A stretch of DNA of 64,000 bases from Okapia johnstoni (Eukaryota > Chordata > Mammalia > Artiodactyla > Giraffidae), in NCBI GenBank assembly GCA_024291935.2, contig CM044311.1, positions 29,020,001-29,084,000 on the forward strand, written 5' to 3'. Positions 11,779-23,537 of this stretch are shown here, one piece after another (within the stretch, counting starts at the first letter, position 1; every line of letters starts with the position of its first letter). The notes beneath the pieces were generated by a model. The model was not told the DNA's origin and made no database searches. It saw only the letters and a list, made by a program, of their open reading frames with translations. The position numbers and the translations under genes were made by a program.

Positions 11779-12262
11779 TGTTAGGGGAAGCACACTGATT
11801 AGAACTGCCTACCCTGGACAGACACCATAGCAACTATTTGCATGAGCTGTTTTACTACAGGAGGTCCTGGTAAGGAACACGGAACTAATAAGCCTCCACC
11901 AACCGGAAGTGTTAAGGAGAGATCAAAAGGAGATACCACATGTCCGACCACCTCCCAGAATCCTTCTCTTTGGCATCCATCTCAGATGAACAAGGCGTGC
12001 ACTACCAGGAAGGACTCTGAGTCAGAATGATTAGCTAAAGACAACACAGAAACTAACCCCATCACCATATAACCGGAGACTGCAAGCCATGTGACAGAGC
12101 TGTTTTCCAGGGTTCCCTTACCCTACTGCTCTCCACCTGGGAGCCCTTTCCCAGTAAAATCTCTTACTCTGTCAGCACATGTATCTCCTCGGACAATTCA
12201 TTTCCGAGTGTTAGACAAGAGCCCGGTTTCTGGCCCTGGAAGGGGTCCCCCTTCCTGCAACA
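11779..12262 (+). mobile_element. Solo LTR of a class I (ERV1-type) endogenous retrovirus
   Basis: The 484-bp unit starts TGTTAGGGGAAGC and ends CTTCCTGCAACA, with inverted termini TGTT/AACA, and is flanked by the perfect 4-bp duplication AAAT (11,775-11,778 and 12,263-12,266). Inside, in promoter order, are an octamer ATTTGCAT (11,836-11,843), an ETS-type ACCGGAAGT (11,902-11,910), a TATA-like CATATAA (12,066-12,072) and a variant polyadenylation signal AGTAAA (12,153-12,158), followed by a GT-rich U5. No internal viral region or second LTR is nearby, so LTR-LTR recombination removed the provirus. Confidence 0.88.
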
Positions 12263-12266
12263 AAAT

Positions 12267-12692
12267 TACCACAGTTCAGACTCCCGTTCTGGTGATTTTA
12301 AAACATGTCAGCAAGTTCTTTGACAGGGTTCTCATTAAGAAGCAAAGTCTAAATCCTCTCCCCTTGGATATACACTGACCTTGGTGACACTTTTAAACAA
12401 CAGAATCATCAGTGATGCTACATGGATTTTTAATCTTGGTCACAAAGAGATAAGACTTTCAGCTAACTCTTTCTTGGAACATGGACTCAGAGCTCTGAAT
12501 GACCATGTGAGAATTCCAACGTCTCTGAAGACGCTATACTGAAGAGAAACAAAGAAAACACAGAGAGATGCATGAAAAGCCTCAGCTGTTAGAGTCTTGC
12601 CAGCTCAGGGGCAACAGGTGAATGAGAAGCTGCTAGATGATTCTGGTCCCAGTTACTGTACTGCTCCTAGAAGAAGAAACGAGTCTAGGATT
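12267..12692. other. Intergenic unique sequence
   Basis: No gene, repeat or RNA is recognised between the solo LTR and the next SINE. Confidence 0.4.
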
Positions 12693-12857
12693 GTTGTTGT
12701 TTATTCACTAAGTCGTGGACTGTTTCCTGACAGGCTCCTCTGTACATGAGATTATCCAGGCAAGAATACTGGAGTGAGTTGCCACTTCCTTCTCCAGGAG
12801 ATCCTCCCAACTCAGGCATAGAACCCATGTCTTGTGCATTAGCAGGTGGATTCTTTA
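12693..12857 (-). mobile_element. Bov-tA-type SINE, truncated
   Basis: It runs from ATTGTTGTTGTTTATTCACTAAGTCG through CAGGCTCCTCTGTACATGAG to CATTAGCAGGTGGATTCTTTAC. The tRNA-like end is missing. Confidence 0.8.
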
Positions 12858-12889
12858 CAGTCTGTAATATTTCAATTTAATTTGCACTT

Positions 12890-14770
12890 TCAAAGTTACT
12901 ATTTATCTTGAACAGCTTCAGTTTGATGGTCACTGGCTAATCATTGCCCATTTGAGTATTTTGCCTCTTTGTTCCCAAATTGATTGACTTTTTTTTTATT
13001 ATTAATTTTCAGGAGTTCTTTACAGAATTTTGATACTAATCCTTTCAGCTTACATAGTTGTAAATATTGTCACCTTTTTTGTCACTTGCATTTTTAGTTT
13101 TTTAGTGAACCCAATGATAAAAGATTTTGGTTTTAATTTTTTCTTGAAATATAAAGTGCAAAAATATTAGGTGTACAGATCAATGAGTTTTTATATATCT
13201 TTATTGACTATGACAAAGCCTTTGACTGTGTGGATAACAATAAACTGTGGGAAATTCTGAAGGAGATAGGAATACCAGACCACCTGACCTGCCTCTTGAG
13301 AAACCTGTATTCAGGTCAGGAAGCAACAGTTAGAACTGGACATGGAACAACAGACTGGTTCCAAATAGGAAAAGGAGTACGTCAAGGCTGTATATTGTCA
13401 CCCTGCTTATTTAACTTATATGCAGAGTACATCATGAGAAACGCTGAGCTAGATGAAGCACAAGCTGGAATCAAGATTGCTGGGAGAAATATCAATAACC
13501 TCAGATATGCAGATAACACCACCCTTATGGCAAAAAGTGAAGAAGAACTAAAGAGCCTCTTGATGAAAGGGAAAGAGGAGAGTGAAAATTTGGTTTAAAA
13601 CTGAACGTTCAGAAAATGAAGATCATGGCATCCAGTCCCATCACTTCATGACAAATAGATGGGGAAACAATGGAAACAGTGAGAGACTTTATTTTCTTGG
13701 GCTCTAAAATCGCTGCAGATGGTGACTGCAGCCATGAAATTAAAAGATGCTTGCTCCTTAGAAAAAAAGCTATGACCAACCTAGAGAACATCTTAAAAAG
13801 CAGAGACATTACTTTGCTGACAAAGGTCCCTCTAGTCGAAGCTATGGTTTTTCTAGTAGTCATGTATGGATATGAGAATTGGACCATGAAGAAAGCTGAG
13901 CACCAAAGAATTGATGTTTTTGAACTGTGGTGTTGGAGAAGACTCTTGAGAGTCCCTTGAACTGCAAGGAGATCCAACCAGTTCATCCTAAAGGAAATCA
14001 GTCCTGAGTAGTCATTGGAGGGACTGTTTTTGAAGCTGAAACTCCAATACTTTGGCCACTTGATGCAAATAACTGACTTATTGGAAAAGACCCTAATACT
14101 GGGAAAGATTGAAGGCAGGAGAAGAAGGGGATGACAGAGGATGAGACGGTTGGATGGCATCACCGACTCGATGGACATGACTTTGAGCAAGCTCCAAGAG
14201 TTGGTAATGGAGAGGGAAGTCTGGCATGCTGCAGTCCATGGGGTTGCAAAGGATTGGACATGACTGAGTGACTGAACTGACTGAACTGATACTTGTGTAT
14301 ATAAATCCCACCTTCCTAGTGAAGATATAGAACATTTTCAGCACACTAGCTGGCTTCCTTGTGTCTTCTCCCTGTGAATCCTTTCTGTAAACCTAATGTG
14401 ACAGATCAATTTTGCCTATTTTTAAGTGTCCTAGTAACAGAAACATACAATGTGTATTCCTGTATCTGGTTTCTTTGGCTCAGCATTTTGTTTTTGAGAT
14501 TTCTCTCTGTTGTGAATAGCAGTGGGTTCATTCTTTACCATAATTCATTCATTCTCATGCTGGTGGTGTTTTGGGTTCTTTCTAGTGATGGGAACACTAG
14601 AACTATGAGTAAAAGTGCTACATATATTATTGAATGTATGGATTTCTTTGACCACAGGATAAGCATTTGCTCAGAATTTGGAGAAACTAACAAAAAATGT
14701 TACAAATTAGCTTTTTCAATTTACATTCCCACCAGCATTGTATGAGTGTCCCAAATAATCCACACCAATG
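12890..14770 (-). mobile_element. Old L1 (L1M-type) fragments split by a BovB
   Basis: Sequence at 12,900-13,199 and 14,290-14,770 resembles antisense L1 ORF2/3' region (for example GAAGATATAGAACATTTTCAGCAC, then GGCTCAGCATTTTGTTTTTGAG). A BovB (13,200-14,289) sits between the two parts. They may be two L1 copies rather than one. Confidence 0.55.
13200..14289 (+). mobile_element. BovB LINE, 5'-truncated
   Basis: It begins within the reverse transcriptase (TTATTGACTATGACAAAGCC) and ends ACTGAACTGACTGAACTGAT. Frame 13,230-13,598 holds GVRQGCILSPCLFNLYAEYI and a catalytic-site variant YADN in place of YADD. A frameshift follows, and the C-terminal part continues at 13,670-13,960. It is inactive. 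Confidence 0.92.
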
Positions 14771-14783
14771 TCAGCACTTGATA

Positions 14784-15965
14784 TGTTGTTGTTCAGTTGC
14801 TAAGTTGTATCTGACTCTCTGTGATCCCATGGGCTAAAAGACACCAGGTTTCCCTCTCCTTCACTGTCTCCTGGAGTTTGCTGATATTCAAGTCCATTGA
14901 GTTGGTGATGCTATCTAACCATCACATCCTCTGCTGTACCTTCTCCTTTGGCCATTAATCTTTCCCGACATCAGGGTCTTTTTCCAATGAATCAGCTCTT
15001 CACATCAGATGCCAAAGTATTGGAGCTTCAGCATCAGTCTGAACAATGAATATTCAGCGTTGATTTCCTTTAGAATTGACTGGTTTCATCTACTTGTTGT
15101 CTAAGGGACCTCAAGAATCTTCTCCAGCACCACAATTTGAAAGCATCCATTTTTCTGCACTCAGCCTTCTTTATGGTCCAGCCCTCACATCCATACATGA
15201 CTACTGGAAAACCCTTATAGCTTGGACTATATGGATCTTTGTCAGCAAAGTGATGTCTCCACTTCTTTATATGCTGTCGAGTTTTGTCATAGCTTTTCTT
15301 TCAAGGAGCAGTTCAGTTTACTTCAGTCGCTCAGTCATGTCTGACTCTTTGCGACCCCATGAATCACAGCACGCCAGGCCTCCCTGTCCATCACCAACTC
15401 CCGGAGTCCACCCAAACCCATGTCCATCGAGTCTGTGATGCCATCCAACCATCTCATCCTCTGTCGTCCCCTTCTCCTCCTGCCCCCAATCTTTCCCAGC
15501 ATTAGGGTCTTTTCCAATGAGTCAACTATTCGCATGAGGTGGCCAAAGTATTGGAGTTTCAGCTTCAACATCAGTCCTTTCAATGAATACCCAGGACTGA
15601 TCTCCTTTCGTCTTTTAATTTCAAGGCTGTAGTCACTACCTGCAATGATTTTGGAGCCCAAGAAAATAAAGTCTGTCACTGTTTCTACCTTTTTCCCATT
15701 GATTTGCCATGAAGTGATGGAACCTAATGTCATGATCTTAGTTTTTGGAATGTTTTAAGCCAGCTCTTTCACGCTTCTCTTTCACCTTCATCAAGAGGCT
15801 CTTTAGTTCCTCTTCACTTTCTGCCCTTAGAGTGATATTATCTGCATATGTGAGGTTATTGATATTTCTCCTGGCAATCTTGATTCCAGGTTGTGATTCA
15901 TCTAGCCTGACATTTCACATAATGTACTCTGCATACAAGTTAAATAAGCAGGGTGACAATATACA
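14784..15965 (-). mobile_element. BovB LINE containing a second, nested BovB
   Basis: The outer element's 3' end is at 14,784 (GTTGTTGTTCAGTTGCTAAG). It runs antisense to TCTTTCAAGGAGCA at 15,310, is interrupted by an inner BovB, and resumes at about 15,609 with CGTCTTTTAATTTCAAGGC, ending near 15,965. The outer copy is noticeably more diverged than the inner one. Confidence 0.88.
15311..15608 (-). mobile_element. Inner BovB 3' end (about 298 bp) nested in BovB
   Basis: It begins again with the BovB 3' terminus (GTTCAGTTTACTTCAGTCGC) and reads to GGACTGATCTCCTTT, after which the outer element continues. Both share the minus orientation. No clear target duplication is seen. Confidence 0.85.
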
Positions 15966-18295
15966 CTTGGCATGTCAGTTATTTAATTTTAGACACTCTA
16001 GTGGGAGAAAAGAGCCATCTCATTGTGGTTTCAATGTTTGCATTTCCTCAGTGATGTTGAATGCATTTGAATATGCTTACCTGTTACTCTTTTACAGTTT
16101 CTGCTTGTCTTGTTTACAAAATTATTTTCTACTCCAATACCATAAAAGCTTTTGCTTAAAAAAAAAAAAAAAAGCTTTTTCTTTAAAAAATGTTTAGTTT
16201 TTTATTTGTAGTATATAATATACTTGGAACATATTTTTGCAAATGGTGAGAAGTTTTATAGGTATAGCTATGGAAACATTACAGTGTCATTTATTGATAG
16301 TCCATCCTTGTTCTGGTTTGTAATACTTTCTTTGTCTTGCTTACAATAGCTTTTATAATAATGTGCAATTGATACAATGTCAGAGATAGGTCAAAAAGAG
16401 AAAAGAAGAAACCATTGGAACTCATATAAACAAACCTGTGTAGATCTAAGAACTCAGTATATGACTTTTGATGATCTTTATTATTCATTTCTATTTCATT
16501 TCACTAACTTTCTAATCATTATTATATCCTATGAGGCTGCTATTTTAATTTTCTCTAACTTCTCTAACTTCTTTAGCTGAATGCCTCAATCATTATTTAG
16601 CACTCTGATTCCTTTTCAAATGAATTTAAGCTCAAGCATTTTCTTTAGTGCTTAAGCAGCATCTGGCAAGTTTTGTTATATAATGTATTCATTGTTATCC
16701 AGTACTAAATACTTTCTAATCTACATTTTGATTTCTACTTTGGTCCATGAATAATTTAGAAATGTATTGTGATAATTTCTTAATGTATAAAGTATTTTGA
16801 TTATATTTTTGTATTAAAGATATTAATTTTAATTTACCACATTATTTTTATTTGTTTACCTGGTCAGGGGATATTATTGCATAATATTGACATACTTGCA
16901 ATTTTAAGACTGTTTCAGGATGAGAATATACTTAATTTTGGTATATTCCATGTTTTCTTGAAAAGAACATATATTTTTTAAATATTGAGTACAGGTTCTA
17001 TAAAATTCCACTGGTTAAGGAGGTTAATTGAAATGCTCAAGTCTTCTACAGTCTAATTAATATTTCATTGGCTTAATATTTTATTAACTGAATGGGGCTT
17101 AAAATTCTTCATTATATTTGACACAAAAATGGAAATAAACACATACATTTTGAGGCTATATTATCAGTGCTTACAAGTTCAAGATTGTTATAGTGTTTTG
17201 GTGAATTGATTCTTTTACGTATCTGTTATTATTATAAACAAGGGAGTGCATTTTTTCCTAAAAGTTCAATTTGGTATTTTTATTTTATTATATTACTATT
17301 ATTATAAAATTTTATTATTTATATATAAATATTATATATAATTATATAATTTTATAATATTATTATTTTATTAAAACCATATATTTTCTTATTGTTTCCA
17401 TTTCTTTCATGATTTCAAATAATTTCTTTTTCAGTCTTGTCAGATTGTTCTATTAAACAAAGTTCTGGAGATTCTGCTCCTCTTGTTAGTCATCTCCTGT
17501 GTTTTGTCATTTTTGTGTGGATTTCTGTGTGACCTCGATTGTGTAGTCTAATTCCAGGGTGATTTTGTAAAGGCTTCTGCAAGATAGTCAAGAGTATCCC
17601 CAGCATGGGGCCGATTTTTATGTTAATCTCTCATTTTGGAGTTTCAGGGTCAGCTGTAGAGTATAAATTGGACTTCTTAACTTGTAAAATGGTTAACTAG
17701 GGATTTTGATTTCTCAGAAAAGACTATTATTGCTGTGTTTCACTTTTATTTTCACTCAGGTCTTAGAGAAAGCTCCTTTGTTGCTGGATACGGATTTTTT
17801 TCCCCCCCTTAATATATTATTTCTCTCAATAGCATAGCTCTTTAAGGGTCTTGGCTTTTGTAGTGATCTTGGCTCTAAAGGCTCATAAGATCCCAGGCCT
17901 CATGTTCATTTGTCACGTGAATCTTAAAATTCAGCTCGTTAGTTTCTACCAGAATTGAGATCTCCATAAACTGCATGGTGAATTAATGCACTTAGCACTG
18001 TAATGATCAGTTGCCTCTTGATTTTTGGCACTTAGGCACTTCCCTTTCTTCTTTTGAACTCATTTGTGGATTTACAAATTATTTTATCCATGTTTGCAAA
18101 AGGAGGAGAATCACATATTTGTTTATTTTAATTAGGAGTCCTTCTGGAATCATCATCCTTACCTGTTACATATTGAAATTTAAGAGGTATACCTATTAAT
18201 TCCCTATTTCCACATTGAAAAACAAACTATTACAACTGTAAGAAGGGATTTGGCATGGTGGCAAAGAATAAGGATTGCAGAAATTATCTACAAAG
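15966..18295 (-). mobile_element. AT-rich region with old antisense L1-like sequence
   Basis: Around 15,980-16,140 and 16,650-16,860 the text resembles antisense L1 (TCTCATTGTGGTTTCAATGTTTGC; CTTTGGTCCATGAATAATTTAGAAATG). An A16 tract is at about 16,158-16,173. A pure A/T low-complexity stretch occupies about 17,277-17,375. From 17,400 to 18,295 nothing is recognised with confidence. Confidence 0.4.
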
Positions 18296-18690
18296 TGGGC
18301 TTCCCTGGTAGCTCAGCTCATAAAGAATCCGCAATGCAGGAGACCCTGGTTCGATTCCTGGGTCACCCTGGTTCAATTCCTGGGTTGGGAAGATCCCCTG
18401 GAAAAGAGATAGGCTACCCACAACAGTATTCTTGAACTTCCCTAGTGGCTCAGGTAGTAAAGAATCTGCCAGCAATGCAGCAGAACTGGGTTCAATCCAC
18501 CAGTATTCTTGGGCTTCCCTGGTGGCTCAGATGGTAAAGAAACTGCCTGCAATGCAGGAGAACTGGGTTCAGTCCCTGGGTTGGGAAGATCCTCTGGGGA
18601 AGGGAACACCTACCCACTCCCGAATTCTGGCCTGGAGAATTCCTTTGAAAGAGGAGCCTGGCAGGCTATAGTCTACAAAGTATGTTCCAA
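18296..18690 (+). mobile_element. Tandem Bov-tA SINE array (three tRNA-like heads)
   Basis: Three heads (GGGCTTCCCTGGTAGCTCAG at 18,298; CTTCCCTAGTGGCTCAG at about 18,437; GGGCTTCCCTGGTGGCTCAG at about 18,511) follow each other, each joined after a shortened GTATTCTTG segment. Only the third has a full Bov-A body. There is also a small internal duplication, GGTTCGATTCCTGGGTCACC then GGTTCAATTCCTGGGTTGGG. Confidence 0.85.
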
Positions 18691-20385
18691 ATTATATAAA
18701 ATAAAAAAGTGTTCAAAATGTATTTGTTTCAATATTTCATTCATACTCGAGGTGGTACAAATTGGACTCATTATTTTAATACATTTATATACATATTAAT
18801 TAATACAGTTGGAATAGAAACATATAGTTACACATTATTGGTTAAGTGCCCAGCTTAAACTAGTAACTACTTTCAAGTATATAACATATGTGTTCTGTGA
18901 TTTCATTCTACCATGTTCCTAAAAAATGCAATTTGAAAAAATGATAAACTGAAAACAATACAGAAAACATACATACAAAAATGAGTGAAAATCTATTTTA
19001 TTCCTCTTCATTATTTTAATCACAACTTTTCAAAACAAAAACATGAATCTATTTTTCTGCAATGTATTATTAGGGAAGTATGAAAGCAGAATTGTAAAGG
19101 AGGAAAGGGAAAATTCCTAGGATGGCTGACTCTGTCTTGCTTTCAGGCAGACAAAGGAATATATGGCCAAATGAGATTTCAAGAACTCTTATATTTTTGA
19201 TTCTTAAATTGTTTCTAATATGTTCTAACAGCTAAACTGTTTAAATTGCCACTTCTTAGTCAATATTAACTTTTGCAAGAAAAGGATTTTCTTGCGATTT
19301 TTTTTTCAAAATTATTGAATAATTTGTTTCACAAAATGCTTTGAGCTTCACATAAGAAAGTTAATGTGCATCTTGATTCCTTTTTCTATAACAGGTACTT
19401 GATCTCTGCTAGTCCACAGGAAAACTTCAACCAACTTCTCCTAGAGTAGGCATCTGACAAATGATTATATGGAATTAAGGCACTGGGGATAGGAACACAA
19501 CAAAACTAACTGGACTATAAAGTCTATATCCCTGACCTCATTAACATCATAATCTAACTTCAAAACATGCTCAGCTGTAACTTGTGGAACAACCTACAGT
19601 GCACTAAGGAAGTCTGTGCGAATCAGATCATTCTCAGCTGAGCAGGGAGAGCAAGAAGGCTCAAAATTACATTTACTCCAAACAAATAATTCTTTACCCT
19701 AATCAGACACCTAGACAACTACAAGTCACATGTCAGCACGATGGGGGTGATAATTAAATGATGAGGCATTACAGTGGTTAGTAGTCCAGACTGCCTTAGA
19801 AGAGCCATTCAACAAACATCAGCATGATCCCACATGATCGCCAGGTTGTGTCTCAAGATCTTTTCAGATGGGTTTTCAAGATCAAACGATATTTCAAAAA
19901 ATGACAATAAATTAGATGCTGGAAAATTAGTGATCTTTACAAGCAGAAATTTATCATTACTATCTAATGCTTTTATAGTAAAATTTTCCTAAAACACAAC
20001 ACATTTAAAAAATGTTCTTATTCATTGTTTCAGTACTCCTTCAATAAAGTTCAGTAAATAGTATGATTACTTCTCCCTCACAGAGAAAGTAATGTACATT
20101 TATGAAATAAGGAAAGAAATTAGAACCACCCAAATTTTCCAATTATTTCAAATGAGATGATAATCATTTTTATTCAATGATTTTCAAATGATTCCCTGGC
20201 TCAGTCCACATGGCTTTAATTGGCCTCTGCACCTATTTACACACACACAGAAACACATAAACCAAATGACAAAGGGAAGGGAAAAGTTATAATTCTAAAA
20301 GATCACACAGATACACACACACACACACACACACACACTCTTCACCCAAGATTAACTGGAACTGATCAGTGATAGGAGACCTGTT
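18691..20385. other. Intergenic unique sequence
   Basis: AT-rich, without a recognised gene or repeat apart from CA microsatellites near 20,239 and 20,309-20,338. Confidence 0.45.
20309..20338. repeat. CA microsatellite
   Basis: A nearly uninterrupted (CA)n tract of about 13 units lies about 60 bp before the young L1 insertion. It is a plausible length polymorphism. Confidence 0.9.
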
Positions 20386-20399
20386 AAAGAAGTCATGAG

Positions 20400-21551
20400 A
20401 TGATTATCTCAATAGATGCAGAAAAAGCCTTTGACAAAATTCAACATCCATTTATGATAAAAACTCTCCAGAAAGCAGGAATAGAAGGAACATACCTCAA
20501 CATAATAAAAGCTATATATGACAAACCCACAGCAAACATTATCCTCAATGGTGAAAAACTGAAAGCATTTCCCCTAAAGTCAGGAACAAGGCAAGGATGC
20601 CCACTTTCACCACTACTATTCAACATAGTTTTGGAAGTTTTGGCCACAGCAATCAGAGCGGAAAAAGAAATAAAAGGAATACAGATAGGAAAAGAAGAAG
20701 TAAAACTCTCACTGTTTGCAGATGACATGATCCTCTACATAGAAAACCCTAAAGATTCTACCAGAAAACTACTAGAGCTAATCAATGAATATAGTAAAGT
20801 TGCAGGATACAAAATTAACACACAGAAATCCCTTGCATTCCTATACACCAATAATGAGAAAACAGAAAGAGAAATTAAGGAAACAATACCATTCACCATT
20901 GCAACAAAAAGAATAAAATACTTCGGAATATTTCTACCTAAAGAAACAAAAGACTTATATATAGAAAACTATAAAACACTGATGAAAGAAATCAAAGAGG
21001 ATACAAACAGATGGAGAAATATACCGTGTTCATGGATTGGAAGAATTAATATAGTGAAAATGAGTATACTACCCAAAGCAATCTATAGATTCAATGCAAT
21101 CCCTATCAAGCTACCAATGATATTTTTCACAGAACTAGAACAAATCATTTCACAATTTGTATGGAAGTATAAGAAACCTCGAATAGCCAAAGCAATCTTG
21201 AGAAAGAAGAATGGAACTGGAGGAATCAACCTGCCGGACTTCAAGCTCTACTACAAAGCCACAGTCATCAAGACAGTGTGGTACTGGCACAATGATAGAA
21301 ATATAGATCAATGGAACAAAATAGAAAGCCCAGAGATAAACCCACGCACCTATGGGCACCTTATCTTCGACACAGGAGGCAAGAGTATACAATGGAGAAA
21401 AGACAATCTCTTTAACAAGTGGTGCTGGGAAAACTGGTCAACCATTTGTAAAAGAATGAAACTAGAACACTTCCTAACACCATACACAAAAATAAACTCA
21501 AAATGGATTAAAGATCTAAATGTAAGACCAGAAACTATAAAAAACTCCTAG
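20400..21551 (+). pseudogene. L1 ORF2 fragment (reverse transcriptase palm to C-terminal region)
   Basis: A 383-codon frame without stops covers the L1 reverse transcriptase from the DAEKAFD motif (residues 6-12) through [11 protein letters not shown] (61-71) and the catalytic FADD box (106-109) to downstream conserved blocks ([28 protein letters not shown]). The endonuclease domain is absent because of 5' truncation, and the C-terminal cysteine-rich end is lost to the internal deletion. The apparent ATG is an internal methionine codon that overlaps the last base of the target duplication. The fragment cannot retrotranspose by itself. Confidence 0.93.
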
Positions 21552-22172
21552 AGGAAAACATAGGCAAAACACTCTCCGACATAAACCACAGCAGGATCCT
21601 CCATGAGATGTCCATCGGCAGACGAATGGATAAGGAAGCTGTGGTACATATACACAATGGAATATTACTCAGCCATTAAAAAAAAATACATTTGAATCGG
21701 TTCTATTGAGATGGATGAAACTGGAGCCCATTATACAGAGTGAAGTGAGCCAGAAAGAAAAGCACCAATACAGTATACTAATTCATGTATATGGAATTTG
21801 AAAGATGGTAATGGTAACCCTATATGTGAGACAGAATAAGAGACACAGATGCATAAAACAGTCCTGTGGACTCTGAGGGAGAAGGTGAGGGTGGGACGTT
21901 CTGGGACAATAACATTGAAACATGTATATTGTCATATGTGAAGTGGAACACCATTCCATGTTTCTATGCATGGGACGGATGCTCAGGGATGGAGCGTTGG
22001 GGGATGACACAGAGGGATGGGAAGGGGAGGGAGGTGGGAGGAGGAGGGTTCGGGAGGGGGAGCACATGTGAACCCATGGCTGATTATCATGTCAATGTAT
22101 GGCAAAAACTACTACAATATTGTAAAGTAATTAGCCCCCAACTAAAATAAATAAATAAAAATAAAAATAAAA
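20401..22172 (+). mobile_element. Young bovine-type L1, 5'-truncated, with 15-bp target duplication
   Basis: The insert is flanked by AAAGAAGTCATGAGA at 20,386-20,400 and again at 22,173-22,187 (15 of 15, partly A-rich). It starts inside ORF2 and ends in the 3' UTR (GGGAGGTGGGAGGAGGAGGG; CAATATTGTAAAGTAATTAG) with an A-rich (ATAAA)n tail. About 1 kb of the ORF2 3' portion appears to be missing at around 21,600-21,612, where GGATCCTCCATGA joins GATGTCCATC. Low divergence and long open frame mark a recent insertion. Confidence 0.95.
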
Positions 22173-22187
22173 AAAGAAGTCATGAGA

Positions 22188-23119
22188 AAAGGAAGCACAA
22201 CTACTAAGCAAAAGGAAAAGCTGATGAGAATTTTAGGAATGTACTTAGTTCCACTAACTGTGAATTAGTGTTTCCTAATTCCAAATAAAGAAATGCATAT
22301 TATGACTCTGTATATGTTTTTACAAGAAAAGATTAATACATTACATATTGTTTTTATTTTAATTCAATTTTAATTTACCAGTACATCATGATTATCATTC
22401 AGTGTCAAGAAATAGTCTTTCACAACTTCATTTGAATTAGATTGATATAATGAATCCATCAATCCTCCACTGCTGGATATTTCCATTTTAAAGTAGCCTA
22501 TGTTCATTTGTCTGTTTTTTATTTTTAATCTTCCTAGCCTCATTCCCTCTCCCCAATAGCATTCTAACTTCTGGAGAGTGAAGTAACTCTTCTGGAAGTA
22601 ATTCTTTTACCTTGTTTTAAGTCTTAGGGGAGAAAATTTCTAGGAGACTGTCTTTCACTACAGAAGCCCAAGGAAATACAGGATCTCTCCTGGTTCAACA
22701 GCCGGGTGTTGGTATATGACCTAAATCTGGTCAGTTAGAGGCCCTCTCCTGGGCCTTCCTAACTGGAACTTTGAATTAAATGTGGAAAGAAAATGCTAGA
22801 GTTTGCTAATCCCAACAGTGGTAATGTCTGCTAGAGCTGTGAGGGTGTCTGGACCAGATCTGCCAGCCACAGCACAGTAACTGTGCTTCCTCTCTCTTTC
22901 TTCTTGGTAATTTGATCCCCATCAGATCAGCTTCCCATCACTCTGGAGATGCCCAAGAAGCCTCATTGGATACAAACTTTTGTGGAAAACTGATTCTGTA
23001 ACATTAAGAATTTCAATGTTATAAAAGTTCCTAAAAAAAAAAAACCCTTGTAGATATAATTTGCACTTATCCACTTTTATGTCTTTAAACCTTAGCCAAA
23101 GAGTATGCAAAATTTTAAG

Positions 23120-23130
<11 letters not shown>
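22188..23130. other. Intergenic unique sequence
   Basis: No gene or clear repeat is recognised. An A12 run is at about 23,032-23,043. Confidence 0.4.
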
Positions 23131-23153
<23 letters not shown>

Positions 23154-23155
23154 TA
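23129..23155. repeat. TA microsatellite
   Basis: An uninterrupted (AT)n tract of about 12 units after an A run, directly upstream of a SINE. Confidence 0.9.
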
Positions 23156-23159
23156 GTGT

Positions 23160-23363
23160 CAAGTGTCAGTCGCATCTGACTCCGTGTGAGTGACCCCATG
23201 GACTGTAGCCCATCAGGATACTCTGTTCCATGGATTTCTCCAGGCAAGAACACTGGAGTGGGTTGCTATTCCTCTCTCCAGGGGATCTTCCCAACCCAGG
23301 AAACAAACCCTGGTCTCCTGTACTGTGGGCAGATTCTTTACCACCTGAACCACAAGGAAAGCC
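23160..23363 (-). mobile_element. Bov-tA-type SINE
   Basis: AAGTGTCAGTCGCATCTGAC to CCTGAACCACAAGGAAAGCC is a reverse-complement Bov-tA. It carries a small duplication (GTGTGAGTGACCCC) in the tail. Confidence 0.85.
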
Positions 23364-23537
23364 ATATCAAACTGCCTTCTAAAAATGTAGCATAGGAGTT
23401 AAGAATGCTAGTGAACCTCATTGCAGAAAATTTCAAAGCTTGTCTCTAAGCTTCAGTTTATTCATTTCAGTATGAGGTTCATCACAGCCACTGATTTGGG
23501 CTATAGTAAGAAAAAAATAAGGGAATACATACAAAGT

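Noticed and set aside
13230..13960. Reverse transcriptase frames as a functional gene
   Set aside because: They are fragments of 5'-truncated BovB with frameshifts; the same holds for the frames near 37,059-38,163, 47,132-48,820, 50,488-51,394 and 58,871-59,627.
18296..18360. tRNA-like sequence as a tRNA gene
   Set aside because: It is the tRNA-derived head of a Bov-tA SINE. Box A/B-like sequence is present but no intact tRNA fold is expected.
21783..22150. Overlapping 94-codon frames on both strands at the L1 3' end
   Set aside because: They lie in the G-rich L1 3' UTR, which is known non-coding sequence.
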